Positions 1 through 29,557 of a stretch of DNA of 64,000 nt are shown here, one piece after another. Numbering within the stretch: the stretch's first letter is position 1; every line of letters starts with the position of its first letter. A model generated the notes under the pieces. The model saw only the letters and a list, made by a program, of their open reading frames with translations. It had not been told where the DNA came from and did no database searches. Where the stretch lies: the NCBI GenBank assembly GCA_036785325.1, contig JAXIVH010000082.1, positions 161,647-225,646 on the forward strand, in the 5' to 3' direction. This DNA comes from Urophycis tenuis (Eukaryota > Chordata > Actinopteri > Gadiformes > Phycidae). The position numbers were made by a program, and so were the translations under genes.

Positions 1-2216
<2,216 letters not shown>

Positions 2217-2327
2217 ATGGAGGAGAAGAAGGAAGGGAATCCGGCTGCACAAGAGGTCTGTCACGCACACAAACAACCACACAAACACGCAAACACGCAA
2301 ACACGCTCACACACACGCACACACGCA

Positions 2328-2359
<32 letters not shown>

Positions 2360-3396
2360 CAGACTTTATAGCATATTCATTGTATTCTATTCGATCGTAC
2401 GCTTTGTTTGTTCTTAGACTCACTTATGAGCTATGTGACTAAATGTGAGCATGTGTGAAGGTCATGTCACGGGTGAATTCAAATATAGCATGATTTACAC
2501 CTTCTTTTTTGGGGGTCTGTGTGTGTGTGTGTGTGTGTGTGTGATGAAGGTGTCTGTGCCAGAGTCTTCCTCCTGCTGTGCCACTCTGGCTGAGCGATGT
2601 CCGAGACCCCGAGGCCTCCTCAACCTGATCGTCACCAAGAGTACACACACACTCACTCACTCACTCACTCACTCACTCACTCACTCACTCACCCGCACTC
2701 ACTCACTCACTCACTCACTTGCACTCATTCACTCACTTGGACTCACTTACTCACTCACTCACTTGCACACACTCACTCATTACTGCACTCACTCGCTCGC
2801 TCACTCGCTTGCTCGTACTCACTCACTCACTCACTCACGCACTCAATCATTCACACGCACTCACTCACTCACTCACTCACTCACTCACGCACGCACGCAC
2901 GCACTCACTCACTCACTCACTCACTCACTCACTCAGACACACACACACTCACTCACTTGCACACTCGCTCGCACGCAAGCACTCACACACTCGGTCACTC
3001 GCTCACTTGCACAAACTCACCCACACATACTCACTCACACATACACACACAGACAACCGTACACACAAGTATGTTCTTCAAGCAGGGCTTTATTTATCGG
3101 CTAATTGATAATAATATCCACCCCCCACAGTGTGTCTGCTCGCCCTGCTGTTCGGAGTGGTGTGGTCTATAACAGGGACTGAGTGTCTGCCGGGGGGGAA
3201 CCTCTTCGGCATCACCATCCTCTTCATCAGCGCCGTGCTGGGAGGAAAGTTGGTGGGGATGGTCCAGCTGCCCACCCTACCCCCGTTCCCCCCTCTACTT
3301 GGTATGACCCAGGACACCCGGTCCTCTCCTCTCCTCCCATCCTCTCTCCCCTTTCTATCCTCTATGTGTCTAATTTCATCCTCTCCTGTGTGTGTG

Positions 3397-3428
<32 letters not shown>

Positions 3429-3775
3429 TGCGTGTGTAGGCATGCTGCTGGCAGGTCTAGTCCTGCGTAACGTTCCCTACGTGACGACTGCGGTCTACAT
3501 CGACACCCACTGGTCGGCTGCCCTCAGGAACATCGCTCTGGCCGTCATACTGACCCGAGCCGGACTGGGCTTGGATCCTTCGGTACGCAGAGAACACACA
3601 CTGAATATCGCTACTTAGCCCTCCTAAGGCCCGTGTCCACGATCAGATACAGGTTAGGCAGGTGGAGGTTAGAGGATGTCTTGATCGGTAGATTGAGGAC
3701 ATTGGGGCTTCGAACCCAGAACCTTTCAGCTGGGAGTCAAACCCTCACCACTACACTGACCTCCCCCTATGTTTA

Positions 3776-3810
<35 letters not shown>

Positions 3811-3969
3811 GCAGGCTCTGCAGCGTCTCAAAGCAGTGTGTATACGTGTGGCCGTTGGCCCCTGCATGGTGGAAGCCTGCATGGTCGCCGTGGTTTCACA
3901 CTTCCTTCTGGGCCTGCCCTGGGTGTGGGGCTTCATATTGGGGTAGGAAACACAACACACACTCATACG

Positions 3970-4033
<64 letters not shown>

Positions 4034-6167
4034 TTTCGAGGTTTAAGTCACAATAAGGTTATACTGCCCTGAGTAACTCTCTCTCTGTCTCTGCCCTGCA
4101 GGTTTGTGCTGGCTGCGGTGTCCCCGGCCGTCGTGGTGCCCTCCATGCTGCTGCTACAGAAGGAGGGCTACGGGGTGGAGAAGGGAATCCCCACTCTGCT
4201 CATGGCTGCTGGAAGCTTTGATGACATCCTGGCTATCACCGGCTTCTCCACCTGTCTGGGCATGGCCTTCTCCACTGGTACTATACTGCCGGACTTAACT
4301 ATACTATATTTATACCTACTATAAATATACTGTTGATATATTTGATTCTCCACCGGTAATATACTATATATATATACACACACACTAAAAACAGTGGTGT
4401 GGTCAGTATTCCCAATGCACTATGTGATGTGTTGTGGCCGTGATGGTGTGTCTGTGTGATGAAGGTATTATTATTGTGATGATGGTGTGTCTTTAGCATA
4501 TATATATAGTATACACACACACACACGCTAAGCACATGTAAACAGCAGTGGTGTCACTGTTCTCAGTGCACCATGTGATGTGTTGCTATGACGGCGTGTC
4601 TGTGACTACTGTGATGATGGCGTGGCTACAGGCTCCACGTGGATGAACTTGCTGAAGGGGGTGCTGGAGGTGGTGGGAGGCATGGTGGCCGGGCTCATCC
4701 TTGGGGCCTTCATCAGCTGGTTCCCTAGCGACGACCAGGTCTGTCTGTCTCTCTGGCACTCAGTCTGTCATACTTTAAGAGTAGTTCTTCTTCTTTATGA
4801 CTTTTCTGTCTTACTGTCTGTCTGTTTAACTGGCTGTCATACTTTATTGTTGTCTGTTTGTTTACTTGTCTGTCTGACATTCATTCTGTCTGTCATACTT
4901 TATCACTGTCTGTCTACCTTTCACTCACTCTGTCTGTCATACTTTATTACTGTCTGTCTGCCTTTCACTCACTCTGTCTGTCATACTTTATTACTGTCTG
5001 TCTACCTTTCACTCACTCTGTCTGTCATACTTTATCATTGTCTGTCTACCTTTCACTCACTCTGTCTGTCATACTTTATCATTAGGTCTGTCTGTCATAC
5101 TTCCTGTCTGTCTGTCTGTCTACCTTTCACTCACTCTGTCTGTCATACTTTATCATTAGGTCTGTCTACCTTTCACTCACTATGTCTGTCATACTTTATC
5201 ATTAGGTCTGTCTGTCATACTTCCTGTCTGTCTGTCTACCTTTCACTCACTCTGTCTGTCATACTTTATCATTAGGTCTGTCTGTCATACTTCCTGTCTG
5301 TCTGTCTGCCTGTCTGTCTGTCTCCAGGAGGACGTGGTGGTGAGGAGAGGCACCATGCTCCTGGGCCTGTCTATCTTCTCCGTGTTCTTCAGTCATGTGG
5401 TGGGCTTCGCCGGGGCAGGCGGTCTGTCCACCCTGGTCCTCTCCTTCCTGGCGGCTCTGGCCTGGAAAACGGACAAGGTGAAAGCACCTGGAGGTGGTCT
5501 GTGAAATATTCTGAAGTGCTGTGAAGTAATGGAAGGAGTTGTTAAGTGTGTGCATATTTTACAGGTCCCAGTTGCGGCCCTGGTGGGCCGATCCTGGGAC
5601 ATCTTCCAGCCCCTCCTCTTTGGTCTGATTGGTGCAGAGATCACCATAGCAACGCTAAGCGCTAAAACCGTGGGTAGGTTTGTTTCTTGTCCTGGGTGGG
5701 TTTCCTTTTTCTCTTTCTCACTCTCTCCCCCTGTCTGTCTCTCTCTCCCCCTGTCTGTCTCTCTCACCTGTCTGTCTTTCTCAGGCCTAGGTGTAGCGTG
5801 CATCGCTCTGGGTCTGGTTCTTCGGCTGCTGGTCACCTACGTGCTGGTTCACTGGGCTGGCTTCAACCTGCGGGAGAAACTCTTCATCGCTGTTGCCTGG
5901 TTGCCAAAAGCCACTGTGCAGGTGTGTGTGTTTTGTTTTGATGAATAGCAACAGGCTTTTTCAGGACAATAACGAAGTGTGTGTTTGTGCAGGCGGCCAT
6001 CGGCTCCAAGGCCCTGGACATGGCGCGTGAGGGGGGGGACGAACAGCTGATTGGCTACGGTCAGGACGTGCTAACGCTAGCCGTGCTAGCCATCCTCATC
6101 ACCGCTCCCATAGGGGCCCTGGGCATCGGCCTGGCCGGTCCCCGCATGCTGCACAGAACACTCCCAG

Positions 6168-6261
<94 letters not shown>

Positions 6262-6350
6262 CCATTATACATACTCACACACACAGACAGAACACTCCCA
6301 GGTACACACACACACACACACAACCATTATACATACTCATACACTCACAG

Positions 6351-6416
<66 letters not shown>

Positions 6417-7067
6417 TCATACACTCACATACACACAACCATTATACATACTCACAAACACAGACAGAACACTCCCAGGTACACACACACTCACATACAC
6501 AACCATTATACATACTCAGACACACACACACACACACACTCATATACACTCACATACACACAACACACACACAAGACAGAACACTCCCAGGTACACACAC
6601 ACACATTCTTATACATACTCACACACACAAACAGAACACTCCCAGGTACACACACACACACTCATATACACTCACATACACACAACCATTATACATACTC
6701 ACACACACAGACAGAACACTCCCAGGTACACACACACACTAATATACACTCACATACACACAACCATTATACATACTCACACACACACAGACAGAACACT
6801 TCAAGGTACACACACATATATACATGTACACACAGATTTAAAATGTCAAATGTATTGGAAGAATATTATGGAGGTACACACATAGAAATACACACACACA
6901 TACACACAACTTTATTATCCCATGGGGGTGGACTCATATTGTCTACTGTGTAACTTTCTTTCCATGACCCTTCATTTCCAGATGAGTCAGTGGGCGGAGC
7001 CCCGCCTAAGGAGAGAGGTGCGATTGGTCCAGAGAAGGAGATAGTCTTTTATGAGAGCAAACTTTAG
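2217..7067 (+). CDS. slc9b2: Mitochondrial/plasma-membrane Na+/H+ antiporter NHA2 (SLC9B2)
   Basis: Cation/proton antiporter of the CPA2 (NhaA-like) class. Coding exons: 2217-2255, 2550-2640, 3131-3301, 3440-3582, 3815-3942, 4102-4277, 4632-4738, 5328-5477, 5565-5673, 5785-5921, 5993-6167, 6982-7067. All junctions are GT-AG with matching phase and sum to 1512 nt (503 aa; human about 537). Diagnostic segments are SITGTECLPGGNLFG, the GPCMVEAC region, SPAVVVPSMLLLQ and GSFDDILAITGF. The last carries the paired Asp231-Asp232 needed for ion binding in this family. FQPLLFGLIGAE and LPKATVQAAIGS belong to the C-terminal half. Most of the protein is hydrophobic membrane helix. The start is the least certain part: a 13-codon first exon joins the second in phase, but a longer N-terminus as in mammals could lie upstream. 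Several splice sites abut microsatellites. Identity is highly likely; paralogue number within SLC9B is inferred. Confidence 0.93.
2645..3060. repeat. (CACT)n tetranucleotide repeat in slc9b2 intron 2
   Basis: About 400 bases of ACTC units with CACG/CACA variants. It fills nearly the whole intron between the second and third coding exons. It is open in all three frames, producing Thr/His/Ser-rich frames that are not genes. Confidence 0.9.
3690..3766 (-). repeat. tRNA-derived SINE head fragment
   Basis: On the minus strand a tRNA-like B box (GGTTCTGGGTTCGAAGCC) follows an A-box-like stretch. The same head recurs near 18250-18335 and 42225-42320. It lies in slc9b2 intron 4. It is truncated and has no acceptor stem, so it is not a tRNA gene. 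Confidence 0.55.
3964..4029. repeat. (CT)n microsatellite in slc9b2 intron 5
   Basis: Pure CT run of about 65 bases upstream of the acceptor at 4101. It may act as a very long pyrimidine tract. Confidence 0.9.
4739..5325. repeat. TCTG-rich minisatellite filling slc9b2 intron 7
   Basis: Imperfect repeats of about 55-60 bases built from TCTGTCTGTC, CATACTTTATCATT and ACCTTTCACTCACTC blocks run from the donor at 4739 almost to the acceptor at 5327. The block TTAGGTCTGTCTGTC recurs and resembles the real donor context (CCAGGTCTGTCTGTC). Confidence 0.85.
6168..6830. repeat. (CA)n array with repeated splice-donor motif, slc9b2 intron 11
   Basis: The intron begins with a pure (CA)n run. It continues as imperfect units of 50-180 bases, each containing the last 15 exon bases (acagaacactcccag) followed by GTACACAC. 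Exact copies end at 6301, 6478, 6590, 6645 and 6725, with a degenerate one ending at 6805. The real exon end is 6167. Confidence 0.9.
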
Positions 7068-7089
7068 ATCCTTCTGACTGGACTTTCAT

Positions 7090-7376
7090 ATTAAAGCTTG
7101 ACTGTGTTTGACTTGGTTGTGCTGTATGTTTCTGAGATATATTTATATATTTGACCAAAATAACATCAATGTAATGTACAACAGTAATCAAAATGTAAAT
7201 CACATATAATTGACATGCATATTAAACTGCGATGAAAGCTGGCTGTCTGGAACTTTTATTGTGAAGTTCTGGAGCGGGATCACATGTCCAGATCTGATCT
7301 TAGCCTCTAGCCATCAAAATGCTATTTATATGTGTGAGTGTGTGTGACTAAAGTTGAGTACATGAACAACAATAAA
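7090..7376 (+). terminator. slc9b2: slc9b2 3' UTR with candidate poly(A) signals
   Basis: An ATTAAA hexamer lies at 7090-7095, 23 bases after the stop codon, and an AATAAA at 7371-7376. Which one is used cannot be told from sequence. The convergent mus81 gene ends on the other strand at 7926, so the two transcripts approach each other tail to tail. Confidence 0.45.
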
Positions 7377-7732
7377 GTGCATCTCTCTGCTATGATACTA
7401 ATTGAGCGATTTGTTCTTGGACTTGTGAACTTTTAAATCTTCATTAAATCTTGAGGACAATAACCAATAAACCAACAGCACGCCAACATATTTGGCAAAC
7501 TGCATAAATAGGTGACTTTGGAATTTACAGACGACAGTATAAGACAGAAGGCCTAGTTATAATAAAATAATTAAGATTACGTAATACTACTGCAATTATA
7601 TATCCCTAACCGCGTTAGTTACATTTAACCGTTACGTTATCCGTCATCCAAATCTAGATACTCTGTACCTCTCCATTGCTAACGTTCACTCGCAACATCA
7701 CTACCACAACAACAGTGGGCAAGACCAGCCCC

Positions 7733-7738
7733 TTTATT
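7733..7738 (-). terminator. mus81: Candidate mus81 poly(A) signal
   Basis: AATAAA on the minus strand about 190 bases past the mus81 stop codon (7926). It is the first canonical hexamer seen downstream. Confidence 0.45.
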
Positions 7739-7925
7739 GAAAAAATATACAACAATATAAACAACATAAGCATGTTTAAGTGAGATGGCAACGGTCTGCG
7801 TTCAGCAGCAGCTACTGTAACACACGTTGTCAGTGACAACATGAAGATGTTCATTCCAGTGAGTGTTACTCAGTGGATTCAGAACATGACAGACATATTA
7901 AGGGGGTAGTGTGTGTGTGTGTGTG

Positions 7926-14750
<6,825 letters not shown>

Positions 14751-15200
14751 ACCGTTTATCTAATGGGAAAAATGACAACAATATTATAAGGATAAACATG
14801 ACTGATGTGGAGCAACAAAACGCTCGTATGTATTTGTAACATGCACGTTGATCGGCAATAGTTAGCGTAAGAGACGTAAGAGACGCATGAGACGCATGCA
14901 TGATGTTTGCACGAAGAAGGTCAATTCGGCGTGAGTTACCGTGGAACGTGCATAGGCCAGAGGTAATTTTTGTGTTCATTTAAACACAACACAGCCGCAG
15001 CGCGCCGTGCGTTCGAAGATCCCCCTCACTTCCTTGTTGATGTCACGTGTCCATCCGCGAGTGTCACGTGTACAGAAAGTAACGCCGAAGCAGATGTGGT
15101 GCGGAGGCGCAGCCTAGCGTTTGAATCAGAATCAGAAAACTTTTGTTGCACATAGGCACGGTACGGGATGTTAAATAAAACATACGTTCGAAAAAAAACA
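14751..15200 (-). promoter_or_regulatory. mus81: Probable mus81 promoter region with paired CACGTG boxes
   Basis: The sequence just upstream of the mus81 ATG is relatively CpG-rich and repeat-free. Two GTCACGTG sites (15042-15049 and 15063-15070) are spaced exactly 21 bases apart, about 300 bases upstream of the start codon. CACGTG is the core bound by USF/TFE/MYC-type bHLH proteins. Use as a promoter is inferred. Confidence 0.4.
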
Positions 15201-15900
15201 TCTCAAATCATATGCAATATAAATACAGGTAATTTAGTAAAATTTTAAATTAAGTAGCCTACAAATTTTTATTGATTCAGTTTAATTGTTTTTAATTGAA
15301 TAACCGCTGTTTATAATGTCTACCTCGGCTGTCTGTAATGATTACATTGAATTTTTGCATTTAAATTCACACTGATTTTTTTTTTTTTTTTATCTTTGAA
15401 CTGTTACTGTCCTGTCCTGATAAAGCTGATTAAGCTAATGAATAGATAACAAATTATATTACGTACGACCTGATAGCGACACTTTGTCCTTGAACGCCTT
15501 AGAGCAGTGGAGTTGCATCATGTAGGCCTACACACTAAGATATCCGCTGGGTCCTGGTAAACATGCTCATTCCATGTGGTTATTGGTACCCGAGGTGAGA
15601 CCGTTATTTAGTCACCTTTTAAAACCGCCCCGGGTACCGTTAAGCGCTCGGGAAGCCGCAGCATGCACGAAGGATTCCTCCGACAAGACCCGACACGGAG
15701 CAGGAATTCAAACCCACAGAGGCAACCTCCCCAACTCCCTCTTGCTCTACCTACTATTCTCTACCCTATCTCTAATTTAATCGGCATTGACTGCAAAAAC
15801 AGTTGACAAATTAAACCATGAAAATTACCATGAAAAAAAAATATTCAAGAACAAATTAACTTTAAAAAAAAAAAAGGGCAAAAATGTGATCATTTTGATA
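15201..15900. other. Intergenic DNA between mus81 and ovol1
   Basis: AT-rich DNA with a poly(T) at 15377-15391 and poly(A) at 15832-15876. No coding exon is recognised. Confidence 0.5.
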
Positions 15901-15908
15901 AGTCATTG

Positions 15909-15914
15909 TTTATT
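15909..15914 (-). terminator. ovol1: Candidate ovol1 poly(A) signal
   Basis: AATAAA on the minus strand about 430 bases after the ovol1 stop codon at 16345. It would give a 3' UTR of about 450 bases. Confidence 0.45.
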
Positions 15915-16344
15915 GATCATTTCAAAACCAAGCAGGCACATAAGGTATAACTCTTAATGTACAACTGCTTTGAGTACACATGGAATAAAGAACTATCCAA
16001 AAGATATTTTTGCACAATATATTACTCCCTTTCATTGATAATATTCATAGAAAACGTCACTTGTCTGTACAAAAGGAGCCATAGAGAAGCATATTTACAC
16101 ACAGCAGGTTTATACGGTCTCACTATGGCTGGACACTCTTTACACTTTGGCTGAATGTTTTTCATAATCTCATTCAAGGCATAATTTCTTCTGAATCCAT
16201 ATAAATATACAACACCAACGAGCCCTCACCCATTCACACATCCCTCCCTCTATGAATCCCTCCATCCGTCCAATGTATTTATATCACGTTCATCCTTTCA
16301 CACACACACACGCACACACACACACACACACAAATGGGTGGTGT

Positions 16345-24200
<7,856 letters not shown>

Positions 24201-25046
24201 GAAAACTAGCACTAGTCGCGTGCATGGAAGCGAGCCCGCGCACGCCCTGAAGCTCTGTCCACACACGACGAGTTAGACGGCATAACGTTCCCCGTCACAT
24301 CTAACTGTCCACTCGTAACAGCCCATCACAACACTTATTGATTCCCGATTTCTGTTACTTATTGGTTTCTGTTGTTAACAGGTGTGCTCGAGATAACAGA
24401 AATATAACGTGGTGAGCCATACACAAATAGAAAAGTGTATGCATGTAAATAAATAAATGTAGCCTACAATATGCTGAATTTTGACCGTACTAAAATAATT
24501 GCCTTTCCATTCAGTGATTTATTTTTTGGATGTATTTGCAATGGAATAAGTAGGCCTACTCAAGTCACTCATGGTTGACAAATGGTATCCATCCGGTGGA
24601 TGGGCGAGATATAGATGGATTGTAAAGCGTGTTATGAAGGGAAGTACTCCTTGACCAGACGAATGTAGTTCAAAATTAAGTTGTACATGGTATCGAGTGT
24701 TGCTAACCAGTAGTCGGTTTGATGCTAGCCTTCACAGCTACTCGTGCTAATGTGCACTCAGGGACGGTGTAACACTGAGGACCTGTGTGACAGTTGTGCG
24801 TTTGTGTTTGCACTTGTAATTATATTTCTGTGTTTGTGTACGTGCATGTGTGTCGTTATTTGTGTAGTAAAGTCAATAAATAATTAACAAAGAGAATTGT
24901 CATTATCAATCATGTCAACAGACTTTGGTGCTGTGAATACAACTTCACTGTCTTCATATGCAGTTCTGTAAATCACTCCATGATATTTCGTATGTCTCCC
25001 TCCTTCACTCTGTTGTGTTTCTTACAATGCCATCCTGATTTACTAC

Positions 25047-25128
<82 letters not shown>

Positions 25129-25199
25129 ACACATTTGTATACATACACAGAGTAGGCTGAGGTTCAGTTGACCTGAAATCGCACCTCACGTACCTACGT

Positions 25200-25230
<31 letters not shown>

Positions 25231-25494
25231 GACAACACACCCAGGAGGGTGAATGTGTGGTATGTTGCTAGGGCTGTCAGAGGAGTATGGGCACAACTTC
25301 ACCCACTGCTCCTCCCACCTCCTCTACCTCGTTATGCTTTTTATTCAGTTGCTTCCTGAAGCTATTTTTGGTCCACGGGTCTGTCACTATTTTCTGGTGC
25401 GCTGTCATTTTGTTTTATCCAAAGCCCCATTGAATGCAGATGTGATATGCAACACAATGTCATCAACAAGCAGGTTGAGGTAAGGGGCCTGCTG

Positions 25495-25580
25495 GTGGAC
25501 TGCACACACTGGGGGATGAAACCCCAGAAGCTTTGAGCAGGGAGTCAAACACCCTCATCACCAAACTATCCTGCCCCCCA
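25495..25580 (-). repeat. SINE-like fragment
   Basis: Resembles the 3690 and 18250 fragments (AGGGAGTCAAACACCCTCATCA context). B box degenerate. Confidence 0.35.
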
Positions 25581-25817
25581 CTGTCCTGTCCGCACCCTCT
25601 GTCGGTCTGTCGGTCCACGTAGTCACCGTCTGCTCATCAGACTCTGTGGGTTGTTTTGGTGGGTTATGCATTGTTGCATCAGTCCTAGGAGGACTGGAAA
25701 ACAGCTCATTCTGAGCCGCAGCAGTGAGTCCTCCTGCTTGCTGAGGCTGTCTGTGGTTTTCGGTGTGGACCACTGAGGTTGATCCCCCACCCCTGATTTA
25801 GTGATGTTGATGACTTC

Positions 25818-26081
25818 TCTATCGGCCGTAGCTCAGTAGGGTCGGCGGTTCGATCCCCTTGTTCCCCACTTCCAAAAACTGTCTGAAGTGTCCTTGAGCA
25901 AAACACTGAACCCTGAACCCCAACTTGCTCCCCGGGCGCTGATCATAGCAGCCCATTATGTACGATAGGATGGCTCAAATGCAGAGAACGAATTTCGTTC
26001 CCATGTCTGAAAAACATGGGAATGACAAATAAAGACCACAAGGTCCCAGTGAAATAAATAAAATAAATAAATAATTAAATA
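25818..26081 (+). mobile_element. tRNA-derived SINE
   Basis: Head GCCGTAGCTCAGTAGGGTCG followed by B box GGTTCGATCC. Then comes a conserved body (CAAATGCAGAGAACGAATTTC type) shared by many teleost SINEs, and an AAATAAATA-rich tail. Polymerase III promoter boxes are visible, but it is a retroposon, not a tRNA gene. Confidence 0.7.
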
Positions 26082-26498
26082 AGGTGATGGAGGATGTTTC
26101 ATGCAACGGGAGCATGAGCAAGCCGCCCAGACGGTCTGTGTTTGATTAGGGTGTCCGTGTGCCGCACGCTGCCACAACCACACCAACACCCAGCCGTAGA
26201 ATGTGGGCTGAGGTTGGCCAACACAGACTCTCAACATGTTCGCCAACAAGAAACTTCCTCTGACAAAGGCCGACAGCCACCGACAGGTCTAGCATGATAC
26301 CAGCGTTGGCCGGTGTGCCCGCACCTTCCAGAAGATGCATATGGTACATGTGGTCAGGTGCATATGGGCAGGTGAAGCTACACTAATGATCTATTGTTTT
26401 AGGAGTTTGGTGGGTGGACACCTCCACTGAGGTTAAATACCTGGGTCTAACTCCACTGTCTGTCAGACTAGTGCGGACTAGTCAGACTGATGCGTTAC

Positions 26499-26538
26499 GA
26501 ACTGATGAAGCCGCTTGGATAAGAGGCGAAACGTCTTC
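26499..26538 (+). ncRNA. Hammerhead-ribozyme-like core motif in a repeat
   Basis: CTGATGA (26502-26508) and GAAA (26528-26531) flank a GCC...GGC stem with a 12-base loop. GAA before the core can pair with TTC after GTC, as stem I of a hammerhead around a GTC cleavage triplet. Stem III would be only one or two pairs. Minimal hammerheads of this sort are known in Penelope-like retroelements. Activity is not shown and the folding was done by eye. Confidence 0.35.
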
Positions 26539-26883
26539 ACAGACAAATCTAAGTCCAGTTGCGTTCGATTTAACTGTTGGCCGGATTAAACATGACCTAG
26601 ATGAATGAGAACATTCATAGACCCATATGGTACAGTATTTACTCAGGGGACTCAAACCGTTTTTCCTCTGAGAGCTACTTTTACAAAATGAAAATGACCG
26701 AGAGCTACCCATGTTCTATAACATTTATTCTCATAGCTTATTTCAACATAAACAAACAGAATAACAAGCTTGTTTTGCCTGAACATTTACAAAATGTTGG
26801 TGTCCACAACTCTTTTTCTCTTTCTCATTTTGCATTGAAAGCAAGCGACGCGTTGGAAACCCCTGGTATATAATGTCTGGATT

Positions 26884-27083
26884 NNNNNNNNNNNNNNNNN
26901 NNNNNNNNNNNNNNNNNNNNNNNNNNNNNNNNNNNNNNNNNNNNNNNNNNNNNNNNNNNNNNNNNNNNNNNNNNNNNNNNNNNNNNNNNNNNNNNNNNNN
27001 NNNNNNNNNNNNNNNNNNNNNNNNNNNNNNNNNNNNNNNNNNNNNNNNNNNNNNNNNNNNNNNNNNNNNNNNNNNNNNNNNNN
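26884..27083. other. Assembly gap (200 N)
   Basis: Exactly 200 unknown bases, a conventional placeholder size. It is followed within a few bases by a purine-only simple repeat, which probably stopped the assembly. True gap length is unknown. Confidence 0.99.
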
Positions 27084-27088
27084 CATGC

Positions 27089-27090
<2 letters not shown>

Positions 27091-27143
<53 letters not shown>

Positions 27144-27199
27144 GGGAAGAAAGGGAGAGAGAGGGGGGGGAAGAAAGGGAGAGAGAGGGGGGAGAGAGT

Positions 27200-27232
<33 letters not shown>

Positions 27233-27301
27233 GAAGAAAGGGAGAGAGGGGGGGGAAGAAAGGGAGAGAGGGGGGGGAAGAAAGGGAGAGAGGGGGGGGG
27301 A

Positions 27302-27365
<64 letters not shown>

Positions 27366-27401
27366 GAGAGAGAGGGAGAGGGGGGGGGGAAGAAAGGGAG
27401 A

Positions 27402-27432
<31 letters not shown>

Positions 27433-27433
27433 G
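27091..27433. repeat. Purine-only (GA)n / G-run repeat
   Basis: More than 340 bases of almost exclusively G and A. (GA)n runs alternate with a unit of G-run + AAGAAAGGGAGAGAG repeated about eight times, plus GAGAGTGAGAG interruptions. The Arg/Glu and Ser/Leu reading frames here are artefacts. Confidence 0.95.
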
Positions 27434-28661
27434 TTGCTTTGGTGATGATTGTTTCTTATCACGGTGATGGTGCAGTTGTTATGTTAATGTAGCTAAATCA
27501 ACAGTTAGATCAGTAAGATGACAATCCCCTATGCTGTGGTTCTAAATTCCCATGCTGTGGGTCCTGCCCCATCATCTCTTAACCAATCAGGACCTAATTT
27601 ATTGCCAGGAGTACAGCAGTACATGCAGTGTATACTGTATGTAGACCTCTCATTCAGGCTCCCCTCGGTTGTTTTCATTGCTACTGGTTGCAGCCCTCCT
27701 CCGTCCCCGTCCCTAGAACTAAGGAACTTCCTCCATAGTCACGTCGTCATAGCCCCAGCCTTCAGACACCATCAGGGGGAATTCATCGCCTGATGGACCC
27801 ATCAAGTGGATCCATCATCCCCATGAGGAATAATATGATGGTGTGTAATTGCCAAACATTTCAATAAATTCTGTGGTTCATTGTAAATACTCGTCTCTCC
27901 TGGTCACACCAAGGCGATAGTGTGACAATGTAAATGTTCATTCATCATTCATCATTGTTGTTGCCATGGTGATTGTTGTTGTTGCCATGGTGATGGTTGT
28001 TGTGGCGATGGTAGTGGTGATGGCCCCCAGTGCCAGTTGCCAACAGGAGACTGTCAAACTTGTGCAAACTGGATGGGAGTTTGAATCAACATCAGTGATA
28101 GAAGGAAGCACAGAAAGGATGTGGAGAAAGGACATGTTAGATGTTTGCTCAGCTAACTGTTTTGGTTCATGTTGACCTGTTTAAATGAACAGCAGAGCAC
28201 AGAATTGTGTGAATTTCACATCCAATGTTTTTTTTATTTATTAAGATATGAGACCTTGCTTAAGATATTTGTATGTTTGACATTTGCAATCCTATTTCAC
28301 TTTACAACGATTACTACTTCACTCTTTCTTTTTATGTTTTTTGTTGTTTACTCTTTCCTTCTTTTCCCTCCTCTCTCTCTCTCTTGCCCTCTGTCTCTCC
28401 CTCCCTCCCTCTGACAGTTATTCGTAGCTTGTCTGGACTCGCAGGTCGCAGTCACAAAATACCGTTAGAATTGATCGTCAGAATTACCGTGTTGAGTCTG
28501 TTGTATTTGATGTAAATGCTACTTTTACGCGTATTCTCTAAAGTTGAAATAGGCCTACAACGAAATCGTCGAAGAGCAAATGCACGTTGAGAGAGATAGA
28601 GAGTGATACAGCAACGGGGGGTCAGAGCGATATAGTAGACAATGGTTAAACCTGGCGACAC

Positions 28662-28803
<142 letters not shown>

Positions 28804-29039
28804 CCGGCGCTACACGAAACTGAGCAAACAGATCATTCTATTCATCCAAATGAAAGAGCGGGGATCGCGTGAGGAGAGAAAATGAATATAAGTTTGGATA
28901 GAATATAATAGCCTATAACAGAGGAGGTAGAGAAAGGGACATGTGCAATATATGCAGAACCTACATAGGTACATCTCAAAAGACAGAAAAAAGTATATAT
29001 AGGCCTACACACACACGCACGCACGCCACGCACGCACGC

Positions 29040-29047
29040 ACACACAC

Positions 29048-29106
<59 letters not shown>
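29040..29106. repeat. (CA)n microsatellite
   Basis: Pure CA run preceded by ACGC-type variants from 29010. Confidence 0.9.
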
Positions 29107-29110
<4 letters not shown>

Positions 29111-29557
29111 AGCGTGTATGTGGGCGCTTTGATGGTCCGTTGACTCATTCGCGTAAAGATAGGCCTACAGCAGGCAAGAGGACACATGTGGCCGCTTGCA
29201 GCACTACCAGCTCCCTCTCTCTCACACACACACAAGTGTGCTTTTTGAATGGACTTGTCGAAGACGAAGTTACAGTCGTTTTCATGATTTGGAGCAGTCT
29301 ACCTCCTAGAGGTGCAACTAGGAAACTGCACTGTGGATAAGTAGCGTTTAATTATGGTCGCTTTGATTTCAGTATTTAAACATTTTATGGCACAAGATTT
29401 CTCGATCTACAACTAACATACAAAGATATAAAAATAATAACATTAATAAAACAGTCTAAAACATAGAATATACAGTATACTTTGAGGGGAGGTGTATCTA
29501 CAAGAGTGAAGAGGAGGTGTATCGAGGTGATGAGGAGGTTTATCGAAATTATGGAGG

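Noticed and set aside
25818..25860. tRNA gene (also heads at 35200, 37296, 61026, 61809)
   Set aside because: A and B boxes are present but no complete cloverleaf with paired acceptor stem. The bodies and tails identify SINEs.
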